A program made the position numbers and the translations under genes. Source: Trichopria drosophilae (Eukaryota > Arthropoda > Insecta > Hymenoptera > Diapriidae). Taken from it: a stretch of 64,000 bases of DNA. Under the pieces are notes generated by a model that was not told the DNA's origin, searched no databases, and was given only the letters and a program-made list of their open reading frames with translations. Below, piece by piece: positions 20,901 through 32,603 of this stretch. How positions within the stretch are numbered: position 1 is the stretch's first letter; every line of letters begins with the position of its first letter. The stretch is from positions 67,327,501 to 67,391,500 of the forward strand of contig CM059582.1 of the NCBI GenBank assembly GCA_030407085.1, given 5' to 3'.

Positions 20901-23240
20901 TAAAACATCGATTCTGTCCGTAAAATTCTCCCCCCTGTATGAAGTCGACGGACTCGTACACTTTACTAGAATCGATGTTTTCATAACCCATTCAAATCAT
21001 CATCGAAGTTTTCATACGTGATGCACTTTACATTAACATCTTTGAAATCTCGCATGGCACTATCGGAACATACGACCATCATAACTTAGCAACCAAGTAA
21101 AATTTCTTGCTCATCCATTTCCAATCCGCGAATATTATTGCATTCAATTCCATCGATATAGCTTCCAATTAGCATTTCAATGATTTCAAACTCACAATAT
21201 CACGCAATAGATCACAGCACTTAGCTCGAGGTCCTCAGTAGTTGTGTCTGAAGTCAGTGAAAACACAAAGCAGATAGATCCACTAACTATTACAATATTA
21301 CTTAAATAATGGCAAAAATAAATACAAACTTTATGATCATAAAGCGAAGACAGAAGAGGGCATATATCATGGCCTTGGTGTTCGTGAGTCTGTCCGTTAC
21401 GCAGGTCGGTGGTACAATCAAGGTTTTCAATATCGCTAGATCGCACACTACATACTATATTACTCTCCCCGCTTAGGGGATGTAATTGAAAAAATTCTCA
21501 TCAGCTACCACATAACTTCTCTATTATTATGGTGACATCGTGTTATGACAATGCAAACGTCAACGCACCTTACGCATTAACCAAGTTTACAATTTCGACG
21601 ACTTTGACGTCGGTATGGATACTCAATCGGATCATTCCGTGTTATGCGCTGTTTTTCTAAATTTCACAATGCGATAGTGAAGGCAGCTAGGAATGCAATA
21701 TTTCTATCTCACAGGTGCAATAATTACAGTTTCGCTGAAAACTGTCCCAAACTATATTGGAAAACTTATTGGACTATGGTGACGATATAAGCGCTAAGAT
21801 TCGACCCGATCAAATTTGCTTATCCAAGGCGGCCGAGACTATATATCCATTCGTTAAAAACAAAATTATTATTTCCATAACATGGTATGAAATGCCGTCA
21901 ATTCAAACGGACTTTAGGCTTCGAAACTTGTTCCAATATTTTAAACGAAATTTATCATTGAACAATAGTGAATTGAACATATCTATAATTTTTCGATCCA
22001 CGAAACTGCGCTAAACACATCAAATCTAATAGTGAGATTTCGAACGGTTCTTTATTTTCTACTCAATATCTCCTCTCTTCTTGTTTTCGGGCGGGTCCAC
22101 CTTTTCTTTTTGAAAGCTCTCCGCAAATTGTGTCATTGTAACGTCAACAAACACACGCCGTACTTTCTTCCCTATTTTGTTTTATTCCTTGCGCTAAAAC
22201 GACGACATTCGAGATATGAACATCGAGTCAAATCAGTCATTGAACCGCATGAGGTTCTTTGGACTCGTACTTTGAGCTCCCTACGCAGATATCGCCATTG
22301 CGATTCTGTGGAATGTCGAAGAACCCTTCGTTGACTCGTACACTCGGACAGACGTGGACCACACCACGTCCTTCTTTGTCCAAGCCACCGACAGCCCCAT
22401 TCCTCACTAGGGGTTCTCGATCAATTCCGACGGGCCAAAATAATCTACGCTCCCGTTTTATTTATAATTAGAATCTTTCCCGTTACACATTCAACATGCT
22501 ACTTTGCTTTCATAGTTAAAAATAAATACAATTTGTTTAATGTACCACGATAAAGTAAGTTTTCGTTACTCAATCGTCGTCATGTTTTCTTCACACATTC
22601 AATTTGAATCGCCATACTGGAGTTTGGAAACGTCTATAAAAATATGATATTCCTCAACATATTTACCTTCGTTATATGAAACATCTGATTGAGAGAAAGA
22701 GGGCATGTTTTCACGAACATCAGTCAAACATGATATTTTTACTAGTATCTATTAACGGCGATGTTCTTTCGATTACCTAAGTAGAAATCTGTTCAGGACC
22801 CGATCAAGGTATAACGCTTTTGGTCATGCCGTGATCGGTACCCCAACAAACCTCCACTCGGGTATCTCTCAAAGTATTGATTTTCTATAAACGTTCTTCA
22901 AAGCGCGATGTTCTTGCGGACATATAGGATAAAATGATGTTCGACAGAACACTTGTCAAAGGCGCTGATTTGTGTTTCTTTTATATTCAAAGGGTTAACA
23001 TTTCAAACTAACTAGCGGATAGCTTATCCCGAAGGGCTACAACTTTAAATAAAACATCTCGCCGAACATAATTTAGAGTATTAACGACGTAATCGGAGGC
23101 CTACTATATCGTCATCCAATTTTGTTTATCCTCACTCTTAAACATTAAAATTTACAATCGTCGACTTAACCATTGTGGGTACGGTACGTTTCACCACAGC
23201 ACTTTCGAGATTTCTATATGTGCACGTACTACAAAAACTA
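20901..23240. other. Non-coding stretch, no gene recognised
   Basis: Short open frames only, none with a recognisable family. The sequence at 22220-22460 is locally less AT-rich and contains several direct TTGGACTCGTAC/TTGACTCGTACACT elements, perhaps an LTR or leader fragment of an unidentified element. Confidence 0.4.
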
Positions 23241-23640
23241 CGATTTATGTGAATGTGTGTGTGCATCGTCCGTGGCATAAGGGCAAATAACTATGACACC
23301 TGTCTGTCTCTCTTTTCTTCGCTTCTTCTCTTTTTTTCTTTCTCACTCTCTCCCTCTTTCTGTGAGTCAGCTATATGCCTGCAGCTGGTACCCGTAAGTG
23401 GCTACCGTGTATCGGTGACATCCAGGGTTATGATTTGCCCTCAGAGACGGTTTCTCCAGAGGTTTTCGGCGGATTTCGGTGCGTCGGCGAGGATTTCACA
23501 ACAACCACGAGTTTTTCTCCGTGCGTCAGGTTAGTATAGACATTGTTTAATTTAATAATATTTTTAATTTAAAAGATTTGATTCTTTGTGGGTGCTTACT
23601 GTTTTTAGCACCCAGGAAGCACCTATGAGTCAAGCTGACT
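23241..23640 (+). repeat. Dispersed module copy 2 with donor and acceptor signals
   Basis: A GTGTGTGCATCGTCCGTGG block, a CT-rich tract (23300-23365), then a GC-richer exon-like segment ending CGTCAG|GTTAGTATA (23531/23532). A 77-bp gap with acceptor CTGTTTTTAG (ends 23610) is followed by CACCCAGGAAGCACCTATGAGTCAAGCTGAC. The last part is a solo piece of the 183-bp satellite unit found at 26.6-27.9 kb. The layout resembles a spliced non-coding leader. Confidence 0.45.
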
Positions 23641-25395
23641 TTTATCGTAGTGTTATGGCCGGTGGGCGTTTTGCAATATAATGTTTGCAAATACCTTCAC
23701 CTCAACACAACCACGAAAAGACGGAATCGACTGGAAGAGTCGTTTCTGAGTTCGAAATTTTGCGGGGGCTGCTGCCAATACAAAAGAACAGGAATAAAGG
23801 TTGGATTTAAATAAAATTCAAATTCAAAGTAAGCAATCCCGTTTATTCAGAAAGATAAAAATAAGGTAGGATTGGAAGGAATTAGGGATAGATTAATTCG
23901 AGGATTCTCCGGCGTCCAACTTCTGTGTGTCTTTTTCCTAGAATAAAAAAAAATATTATATTATAAATTATGCGTATTAAAAATTTGTAGTTTAGATAAG
24001 AATAACCATTTGTTTAAACAAAGACAATTTAAAGAATTACAAAACTTGTAATTAAAATAAAATGTAATATATCGATAAATGAAAATTAATAGTTGAAATT
24101 TTACATGTACTTTTAACTAAATTACATATTTGATTTTTAATTCGCGTTTTAAAGAAATTAAATATTCCCGAGTATTGAATGCATTAGATATTGTTAGTAG
24201 TTAGTAATTTGAGGAAAATACATATTGGGTTTCCTGGGTGTATATTACAAAAGAAAGAATAAAATAAAAGAACATAATAATATTACTGAATTGAAACCTA
24301 ACAGTCCCTATTGATGCTTGTGGCTCGATCAGCTTTTCGTTCAAAGAACGACGCCGAATCGAGTCACTAGTATCACTAATAACAAAAATATTTTCCCTAA
24401 GGTGTTGTTCCTTTTATTTAAAATAAAGAGAACAAAAATTAAAAGGTAATCAACACATTCGTCTCAATAAAAATAACAAAATATAAAAATAAAAATGAGG
24501 CATTTACTATTAATTATCGCCTCCTTGGGGGGGGGGGGGATTAAGGAATTTAATTAAGGAAAGTTAATTAAGGAATATTTGTTAAATATAAAGCGGATTG
24601 CTAACCATGTCCGATGACCGATGTCGCTTCCCGAGCACTTCAGACTGCTACTATAATTCTGGGTTAACTTCCGATTTGGTCGCGATGTGTTCGATGTCGT
24701 TCCTTATGAGAACTCGTTGACCATCAGTCCGATGACGACGGGTTGAGTCGGAATTGTCGGAATTTAGTCGGGGTCTATCCGATGCCACTTCTGGAAGAGC
24801 ACTCACTGTCCAAATTTTGTCGGGGTCTATCCGACACCGCTGCTGAAGGAGAACTGACTGGTCCCCTCGAGAGAGATCATCTTCTTATTTATGTGTTTAT
24901 GTATTGGTGTGTAGACATTGTCCCACGTTGAAATTTCAGCAGTTGAATCGATGACGAAATACTCGCTGGTATTTTGGGAGTGGGCGTGGATGTGAAGGTT
25001 TATAGTTTAGAATGTGATAAGGTCCACGGGAGAATTGGATCCTTTCTGATGAGTCCGACGCGGATACGAATGAAAAAACAGATGTTTACTTTGTCTGATA
25101 ATAAGAAGCACTTCGTGGAAATTTTAAAAACTGAGAAAGATCGGTGTCGAAATGTTCGGTAACGTGGCCCTAAGATTTATGGACAAACGCCTTATTATTC
25201 TCGTTTCGAATAATGAAATGAAACATAAGAGATTGGTGAAATTGAAAACTAAAAACGTGTTTGTGCGTCATGCGTTAAGTGCCAGCTAATAAATAATGTT
25301 CATTGATGCTGGTTTACAATAAACGGAATCGGCAATTACGACAATTCGAAAATAGCTAATCTAAGCCCGTTACGTAGGACGTAACAGTAGGGGTG
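23641..25395. other. Non-coding stretch with short repeats
   Basis: Contains a G14 homopolymer at about 24526-24539. Near 24750-24870 are two diverged units of about 55 bp centred on GTCGGGGTCTATCCGA. No coding region recognised. Confidence 0.45.
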
Positions 25396-25449
25396 TGAAT
25401 TTTTAAAAAATATTCTAAGGGCCTTAAAATTTATTTGGTATTATTTCGT
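25396..25449 (+). repeat. Solo fragment of the 183-bp satellite unit
   Basis: GTGTGAATTTTTAAAAAATA through TTTATTTGGTATTATTT matches part of the units at 26.6-27.9 kb (for example 27735-27790) over about 54 bp. Confidence 0.7.
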
Positions 25450-25509
25450 CGCTTTCAAGGTAAAACATAAAGCACCAGTGCGGTTACAGGGTGCATTTTA
25501 GTACGTAGT

Positions 25510-25800
25510 CTCGTTCAACAAATTTAATCTCGTTTGGTTTCCCTCGGTTTAAAAAATTTGTCATTTTTAATCTTGCTCGGTTCCCCTTAGTAAAAGAAAT
25601 TGTCATTTTTAATCTCGCTCGTTTCTCCTGGGTAAATTACATTTGAGAAATTTAATCTAACTCCCTTCCCCTCGGTCAAGCAAATTTTCCACTTTTAATC
25701 AAGTTATTTTCACTCCGATAAATTAAATTTGATAAATTTCATCTCACTCGCTTCCCCTCGGTAAAGCAAATTTGACATTTCTAACAAATTCACCAGGGTA
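25510..25800. repeat. Tandem repeat of about 42 bp, six to seven diverged units
   Basis: TTAATCTCGCTCG or variants recur near 25526, 25568, 25610, 25653, 25695 and 25738. Each is followed by a CCCCTCGGTAAA-like block and AAATTTG. Confidence 0.7.
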
Positions 25801-25871
25801 AATTAATTCTCATAAATTTCGTAAGAGATTTGTCAATGGTGTCCTTAGATCATAGCTTAATATTATTTGTT

Positions 25872-26141
25872 CAAAGTCGTAGGTGCCTAATTTTCAATAA
25901 AAATACTTTGACAAAAATTGAAACGAAACAAAAATTTCGAACCTGAGATACGCTAAATATCACGGAGCCTGAAATCTTTTTACGTTTGAAATTTGTATCA
26001 TCAAGAAAATTTTCACCGTAAAAAGATTTCAAACTCCGGAAAGTAATTTGGCGTATCTCAGTATCGAAATTTTTGTTTAAATTCAATTTTTTTTTTTCAA
26101 TTTTAAGTATTTTTATTGAAAATTAGGCACTCAGGACTTTG
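25872..26141. mobile_element. Foldback (palindromic) element, 270 bp
   Basis: Arms of about 115 bp are inverted copies: CAAAGTC...GTGCCTAATTTTCAATAAAA at the left and TTTTATTGAAAATTAGGCAC...GACTTTG at the right. Inner parts (GAGATACGC, GAAATCTTTTTACG) also match. A spacer of about 40 bp remains. Non-coding MITE-like palindrome. Confidence 0.85.
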
Positions 26142-26185
26142 ACAGAATCGTATTAATCAAATTTACACACAGGTTTTTCTCGCTT

Positions 26186-26188
<3 letters not shown>

Positions 26189-26237
<49 letters not shown>

Positions 26238-26250
26238 TCTCTGTAAATCA
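26189..26250 (+). repeat. (CT)n microsatellite
   Basis: A run of CT dinucleotides with one interruption, inside the third copy of the dispersed CT-rich module. Confidence 0.9.
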
Positions 26251-26559
26251 GCGGTGCTTCTTGCGCCGCGCCGGTACCGACTACTCGACTGGTGCGTATA
26301 CCCTGATGAAGGTTTCTCCTGCAGGTTCTGAGTCAGGTTAGATATAAATTTCTAGAAATAAAATACGTTACTATTTTTCAAAATAACTGTTGACGCATTA
26401 TTGTGTCTTTTTGCAGCATGTCGCTCAGCGGTCTCTGGCAGTTCAGAGGAAGACCGCAATTTACATTTCAAAGTCTTCAAAGTACGAGGTCTCCGACAAG
26501 GAAATGTTTCAATTACGCCAGGCTTGTCTGGAACCATGCACGCTGTGCTGATTGACATC
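26251..26559 (+). other. Exon-like segments around a small intron
   Basis: A segment ending GAGTCAG|GTTAGATAT at 26337 and an acceptor TTTTTGCAG ending 26416 mirror the arrangement at 23531-23610. The following sequence, 26417-26575, is of mixed composition with no long plus-strand frame. It may be a second copy of the same non-coding transcription unit. Confidence 0.3.
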
Positions 26560-27940
26560 ACCATTAAATTGTAATTAAGGTTTAATATTGTGTTTGCAAT
26601 CGCCAGAGGTGCCTGTCGGGCAAGCTAACGGTCAACGTCGAGATGCACATTTCTTAGAAACTTTCTAAAGGCCTTATAATTTATTTATTATTATTTTTAT
26701 GCTCAAATATGTATTGAGCATCGATTATAAGGCCCCCAAATTGTTCAAAATTGTATTTAGGGTTAAATATTGTATTTGGAAAACGCCTGCCGTCCGTGTG
26801 AGTCAAGCTCACTTTTATCGTCGAAATGTAAATTTTTTAGACATATTCTACGACCCTTAAAATTTATTTGTTATTATTTTTATGCTCAAGTATGTATTGA
26901 GAATCGATTATAAGGCCCCAAAATTGATGACAATTGTATTTAGGGTTAAATATTGTATTTGCAACACGCGTGCGGTACCTATGAGTCAAGCTGACTATTA
27001 TCGTAGGGATGTAAATTTGTTTAAATATTCTAAGGGCCTGAAAATTTATTTGTTATTATTGTTATGCTCAAGTATGTATTGAGCATCGATTATGAGGCCC
27101 CAATATTGTTGAAAATTGTATTTAGGGTTCAATATTGTATTTGCAACCCGCGTGCGGTACCTATGAGTCAAGCTGACTATTATCGTAGGGATGTAAATTT
27201 TTTTTAAATATTCTACGGCCCTTAAAATTTATTTGGTATTATTTTTATGCTTAAGTATGTATTGAGCATCGATTATGAGGCCCCAAAATTGATGAATATT
27301 ATATTTATGGTTCAATATTGTATTTGCAACACGCGTGCGGTACCTATGAGTCAAGCTGACTATTATCATAGGGATGTAAATTTTTTAAAAATATTCTACG
27401 GCCCTTAAAATTTATTTGGTATTATTTTTATGCTCAAGTATGTATTGAGCATCGATTATGAGGCCCCAAAAGTGATGAAAATTGTATGTAGGGTTAAATA
27501 TTGTATTTGCAATACGCGTGCCGTCCCTGTGAGTCAAGCTCACTTTTATCGTCGAAATGTAAATTTTTCAGAAATTTTCTACGGCCCTAAAAATGTATTT
27601 GTTATTATTTTTATGCTCAAGTATGTATTGAGAATCGATTATAAGGCCCCAAAATTGATGACAATTGTATTTAGGGTTAAATATTGTATGTGCAATACGC
27701 GTGCGGTACCTATGAGTCAAGCTGACTTTTATCGTAGGGATGTAAATAATTAAAAAATATTCTAAGGGCCTTAAAATTTATTTGTTATTATTTTTATGCT
27801 CAAGTATGTATTGAGCATCGATTATGAGGCCACAAAATTGATGAAAATTGTATTTAGGGTTCAATATTGTATTTGCAATACGCGTGCGGTACCTATGAGT
27901 GAAGCTGACTTTTATCGTAGGGATGTAAATTTTTAAAAAA
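26560..27940 (+). repeat. Satellite array, 183-bp unit, about 7.5 copies
   Basis: GAGTCAAGCTGAC (or GAGTCAAGCTCAC) occurs at about 26800, 26983, 27165, 27348, 27531, 27714 and 27897, giving spacings of 182-183 bp. A degenerate first unit lies near 26618. Units contain GTATTGAGCATCGATTATGA and GGCCCTTAAAATTTATTTG. Short open frames in the array are repeat artefacts. Confidence 0.95.
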
Positions 27941-29985
27941 TATTATTATTATTATTATTATTATGATACGACTTTATTGAGACCAAGAGGGAAGATACAT
28001 AACAACTCCATCATGGGCAAATGGCGAGTCACAGCTATCAGCTGTTTTACAGACTGACCCATAAATCAGTAAATTTAGCAGAATACAAAGAGAAAAAGTC
28101 ATAAACATACATAAACACACAAAATACAGTTCACAGAAATATAAACATACATACAAAAAATATAAACATACATAAATACTCCAAAATATAGCTCACAGAA
28201 ACGCAACATTCACACTATTACAATTGACGATTACGCAAATGATAAAACTCTCTCACCTTACTCATAAATAGACTAATAGAAAGAACAGATTTACGAATAT
28301 TTGCTGGATGAGTGAACTGGATATCTTAAAGTATATAGAACAGCGCTCCTACAATTACTTGTATTACTTCCGAGAATTTGCAGAAGAGAATGGAGATACT
28401 CTGGTTCTTTTATCGATAATAGTTTACTTAAGATTTTTAAAATTCGGATCTCCATTCTATCCTGCATCCTCAGTTGGCCAGACTTCAGAAAAGCTGGCGA
28501 AATATGGTCGTATTTCCTAATAAGGTAAATATAACGCAAACAGGCGTGTTGAACTGCCTGAACTCTCGACCAGTTCTTCCGGGAAAGACAGGGCCAAATA
28601 CTGATATACAATATAAAAGATGTGGAAGAACAAGAAGTTCACATAATCTAGATTTGGGGTCGCTGGTTAATTCACGTCTAAACGGATAAAGTTGTCGCAA
28701 TCTCATAAAAGAAATTCCAATTTTTTTGGATATATGTGAATCAAAGGACCAACTGGAATCAATAGTAAGGCCAAGATCCACTGCTTCATTTGTTAATGGG
28801 ATGAGATTGCCTTTTACATAAATATTGATATTATCGATATTAACTTTTGATAAGTAATGATTGCTTCCAATTAATAACATTTTAGTTTTATTCGGGTTGA
28901 TAACTAAAGCATTATCATTAGCCCAGGTTTCAATTTTCAATATATCCAAATTAAATGTAATACAATCTCTAATCAAGTTTTCCGGACTTACATGCATGGG
29001 AATTTGCGTGTGAACAGCATAGGTTTTAATTTTTACATTATTACAACAATCATAAATGACTATGGTAAAAATGATAAATAATAATGAACTTAATTTAGCT
29101 CCTTGTGGAACACCACTTGTAAGAATCTTTTTAGAAGAAGTAAAACTTAAATTTGCAGATTTTATAGTAACTAACTGAGATCTATGTGTTAGATAAGAGC
29201 GAAGGAGGTCGCAAGTCCCTTTAGATACTCCATAAAATGCTAATTTTGCTATCAATAAGTCATGGTTGATGGTATCAAAGGCACGAGTAAAATCAAGAAG
29301 ACATAAAAGAGTCCGACACTTATGATCCCAGTTAGTTAGTACTTCATCAGATACGTTTAGGAGCGCAGTTTCACAACCAAAAAAGCGCCTAAAGCCCGAT
29401 TGAAACGCTGGAAAAAGTTTGAACTTATTAAAATGTACTAACAATTGCTGGTAACAAACTTCCTCAAATATTTTGGAAAGAATTGGTAGCCGACTAATTG
29501 GACGAAGATCTTTGGGAACCATAGGCTTTGTAATTTTGGAAATTGGATGAACAGATGCAAATTTCCACATTTCAGGATAATTTGAGGTTGCAATAATTGT
29601 ATTAATGATATTGAGAATCTCTGGTAAACAAAATTTATAAGATCTTAAAAACATCTCACCTGTAATACCGTCTAAACCCGCACCCGTGCTCTTAGTTTTA
29701 TTAATTATGTTTACTAGATTATTCATAGATATTGGGGCAAAGGAAAACGAGGTACACAAGGGGATTCTGGGCGAATGAGAAGTTAAATAATGGGAAATTA
29801 GATTTGCTTTAGGACGAGCTTGAGGAAGATTAGTAAAATGTTCATTTATACCATCTGGATCCATTAGGGAGGGGGGAAGCTGAGGTAAGATCGGTTTTGA
29901 AATACCAAGATGTTTAATGGTTGACCAGAAATTCTTTTGAGGGAGTTTGCTAATCGTTTGCAAGTATCCCTATCAGGACGGGCAA
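27941..29985 (-). mobile_element. Non-LTR retrotransposon, 5'-truncated, with (ATA)n tail
   Basis: On the minus strand the element ends in an ATA/TAA repeat (plus strand (TAT)n at 27941-27964) that abuts the satellite array at the point where its last unit is interrupted. The 5' side ends near 29985 against the 128-bp satellite. It carries reverse transcriptase but no endonuclease. Confidence 0.8.
28291..29963 (-). pseudogene. Reverse transcriptase of the non-LTR element (CR1/Jockey-like)
   Basis: Minus-strand reading from 29963. Family blocks are visible: GAGLDGITGEMF, PKDLRPISRLPILSKIFE, FQSGFRR, LLDFTRAFDTINHDLL and LTSGVPQGAKLSSLLFIIF. The catalytic box, normally YADD, reads YAVH near 29010, so polymerase activity is lost. 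A frameshift near 28590 joins it to the C-terminal segment (RVQAVQHACLRYIY, through a stop at 28291). The clade is inferred from motif style only. Confidence 0.85.
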
Positions 29986-29989
29986 CCGC

Positions 29990-31760
29990 ATTATATCGGT
30001 AATTTTACCTGAAAAATTAACCGGTCGAAAACGGACAAAAAATAACCGTTATACTACCATAATTACCGCGAAAAAAACGGACTACAAGCAAACGACGTAT
30101 GGTCATTATTCATAAAATCACCGCGGAATAACCGATAAAAAACCGCGTATTGAGAACGTCGACCGGTTGTTACCATGAAAATTACCACAAAATGATGGTA
30201 AAAAAACCATTCTATCCCGTCATTGACAGGCCGCTCTGTGTAAATTTACCCCAAAATAATAGCAAAATAACCCTTCTCTGTCGTATAAATGACCGGTCAT
30301 TTCTTGCAAAATTACAGAAGAATAACGGCAAAAATATCCGTTCTCACCCGTCATCAACCTGACGCTGTCTCTAAATTTACTGCAAAATTATCGCAGAATA
30401 ACCATTCTCACGTAGAAACGACCAGTCATTTCGTGCAAAATTACAGAAGCATAACCGAAAAAAATTCGTTCTATCCCGTCATCAACCGGCCGCTGTTTGT
30501 GAATTTACTGCAATATCACCGCAGAAAAAGCGTTCTCTCCTAGAAACGATCGGTCATTTCTTGCAACATTACCGAAGAATAACGGAAAAAAACTATTCTC
30601 TCCTGTCATCAACCTGACGTTGATTCTAAATTTACTGCAAAATTACCGCAAAAACCGTTCCTTCGTAGAAACAACTGGTCATTTTTTGCAAAATTACAGA
30701 AGAAAAATCGCAAAAAAACTGTTGTCTCCCGTCATCAACCTACCGCTGTTTCTAAATTTACTGCAAAATTACCGCAAAAAACCGTTCTCTTGTAGAAACG
30801 ACCAGTCATTTCTTTCAAAATTACCGAAGAATTACCGCAAAAAAATCATTCTGTCCCGTTATCAACCGGCCGCTGATTTTGAATTTACTGTAAATTTACC
30901 GCAGAAAAACCGTTCTCTCGTAGAAACGACCGGTCATTTCTTGCAAAATTACCGAAGAAAAACCGAAAAAAAAACCGTTATCTCCCGTCATCGACCGGAC
31001 GCTGTTTGTGAATTTACTGCAAAATTACCACAGGATAACCGTTCTCTCGTAGAAACGACCGTTCATTTCTTGCAACACTACTGAAGAATAACGGCATAAA
31101 AACCATTCTCTCCCGTCATCAACTGGACGCTGTTTCTAAACTTACTGCAAAATTACCGCAGAATAACCGATCTCTCGTAGAAACTACCGGTAATTTCTTG
31201 CAAAATTGCAGAAGAATAACCGCAAAAAACTGTTCTCTCTCTTCATCAACCTGACTCTGTTTCTAAATTTACTGCAAAATTACCGCAGAAAAACCGTTAT
31301 CTTGTAGAAATGACCGGTCATTTCTTGCAAAATTACCGAAGAATTACCGCAAAAAAATTCGTTCTCTCCCGTCATCAACCGGCCGCTGTTTGTGACTTTA
31401 CTGCAAAATTACCACAGGATAACCGTTCTCTCGTAAAAACGACATGTCATTTCTTGCAAAATTACCGCAGAATAACCGATAGAAAACCGTTGTACCAGAT
31501 CGTCGACCGGTCGTTTCTCGTAAAATTACCGAAGAATAACCGATCAAAAACCACGATATCAGAGCCTCGACCGGTCGATTCTTGCAAAATTACCGCAGAA
31601 GAACGATACAGAGAAACATTATCTTTCAAAAATAACCACTCTCTCGTAGAAACGAGCGGTAAATTATTGCAAAATAACCGAAAAAAACGGTAAAGGGAAT
31701 CTATCACTCACGGCATCAACTGGCCGTTGCTTGCAAATTTACTATGAAGTAACCGGAAAA
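29990..31760 (+). repeat. Satellite array, about 128-bp unit, roughly 13 copies
   Basis: TTTCTTGCAAAATTACCGAA or variants recur near 30301, 30430, 30558, 30683, 30811, 30938, 31067, 31195, 31320 and 31450, with spacings of 125-130 bp, degenerating at both ends. Each unit also has TTTACTGCAAAATTACCGCA, CGTAGAAACGACCGGTC and CCCGTCATCAACCGGCCGCT. The two TTAC-rich halves look like an older internal duplication. The open frames seen here are repeat artefacts. Confidence 0.95.
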
Positions 31761-32520
31761 ATAAGTAATAATAATTATTAGTGCATAAATTGCAGCCGAT
31801 TTAGAAATCATTACAGGATGCCACGAATACCTTTCTCCCGAAGTACTGTCCTATCACTTTGCTTAAAAGAGATGATAATACCGTGTAAATGAGCTCATGG
31901 AAGTCACAATTTGTGGGCCGCCAGACATAATCACAGGTAGTTTTTCTGCAGAACTCTCATTCCACCCGACACACATCCCCATATTATATCGCAAGATGCA
32001 TCCGTCTTACGCAAATGTGCAAAAGCAGAGCTCGCAATATGAAGGCAGTTCATATGGAACGAAATACAGCCCTGTAATTTTACTCTGGCTGTTTTCAAAT
32101 ATTCGAGGAAGACAAGGCATCCCGCAAAGTTCAGCGTTGAATTGGTACAAGCGATAACGATACGGTTAATTGCGCCAAGCCATTTCACTCGTGCCATGTA
32201 CTATCCGTGTGGAGTACGACGAAATATCCATGCGGCACCCGGTGGCACTAAATATTGCCTGTCCGATGTTAACTCATTTAATGACGTCATCTCGATCATG
32301 GAGATCGCACCTTGAATATTTGTTTCTCACAAATGTAACAGCGCGATGTTTGTAGTTCACTTTTTGTACTAATATTTCTGTATTACACGCAACCATTCTT
32401 GCAAGCATGCATTGACGCTAATAGTAATACTATTACATATATTTCGGTTTAACGATTTTTGTGGCATGCTGCATAACTATTCCATATGTATAACGCTAGC
32501 ATCGAATAAATCTTTTCATA

Positions 32521-32603
<83 letters not shown>

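Noticed and set aside
25046..25070. Hammerhead-ribozyme-like core CTGATGAGTCCG...CGGATACGAA
   Set aside because: Stem II needs a two-base bulge, the base after GAA is T instead of A, and no convincing stems I and III flank it.
26882..27753. Repeated open frames reading MLKYVL...YCICNTRAV
   Set aside because: Translation of the 183-bp satellite units. No start context, no gene structure.
30150..31693. Series of plus-strand open frames of 70-154 codons
   Set aside because: They lie entirely in the 128-bp satellite and repeat the same FLQNYRR-like peptide. They are repeat artefacts, not a gene family.
30000..31760. CRISPR-like array
   Set aside because: Unit length, lack of unique spacers between short identical repeats and eukaryotic context make it a satellite, not a CRISPR.
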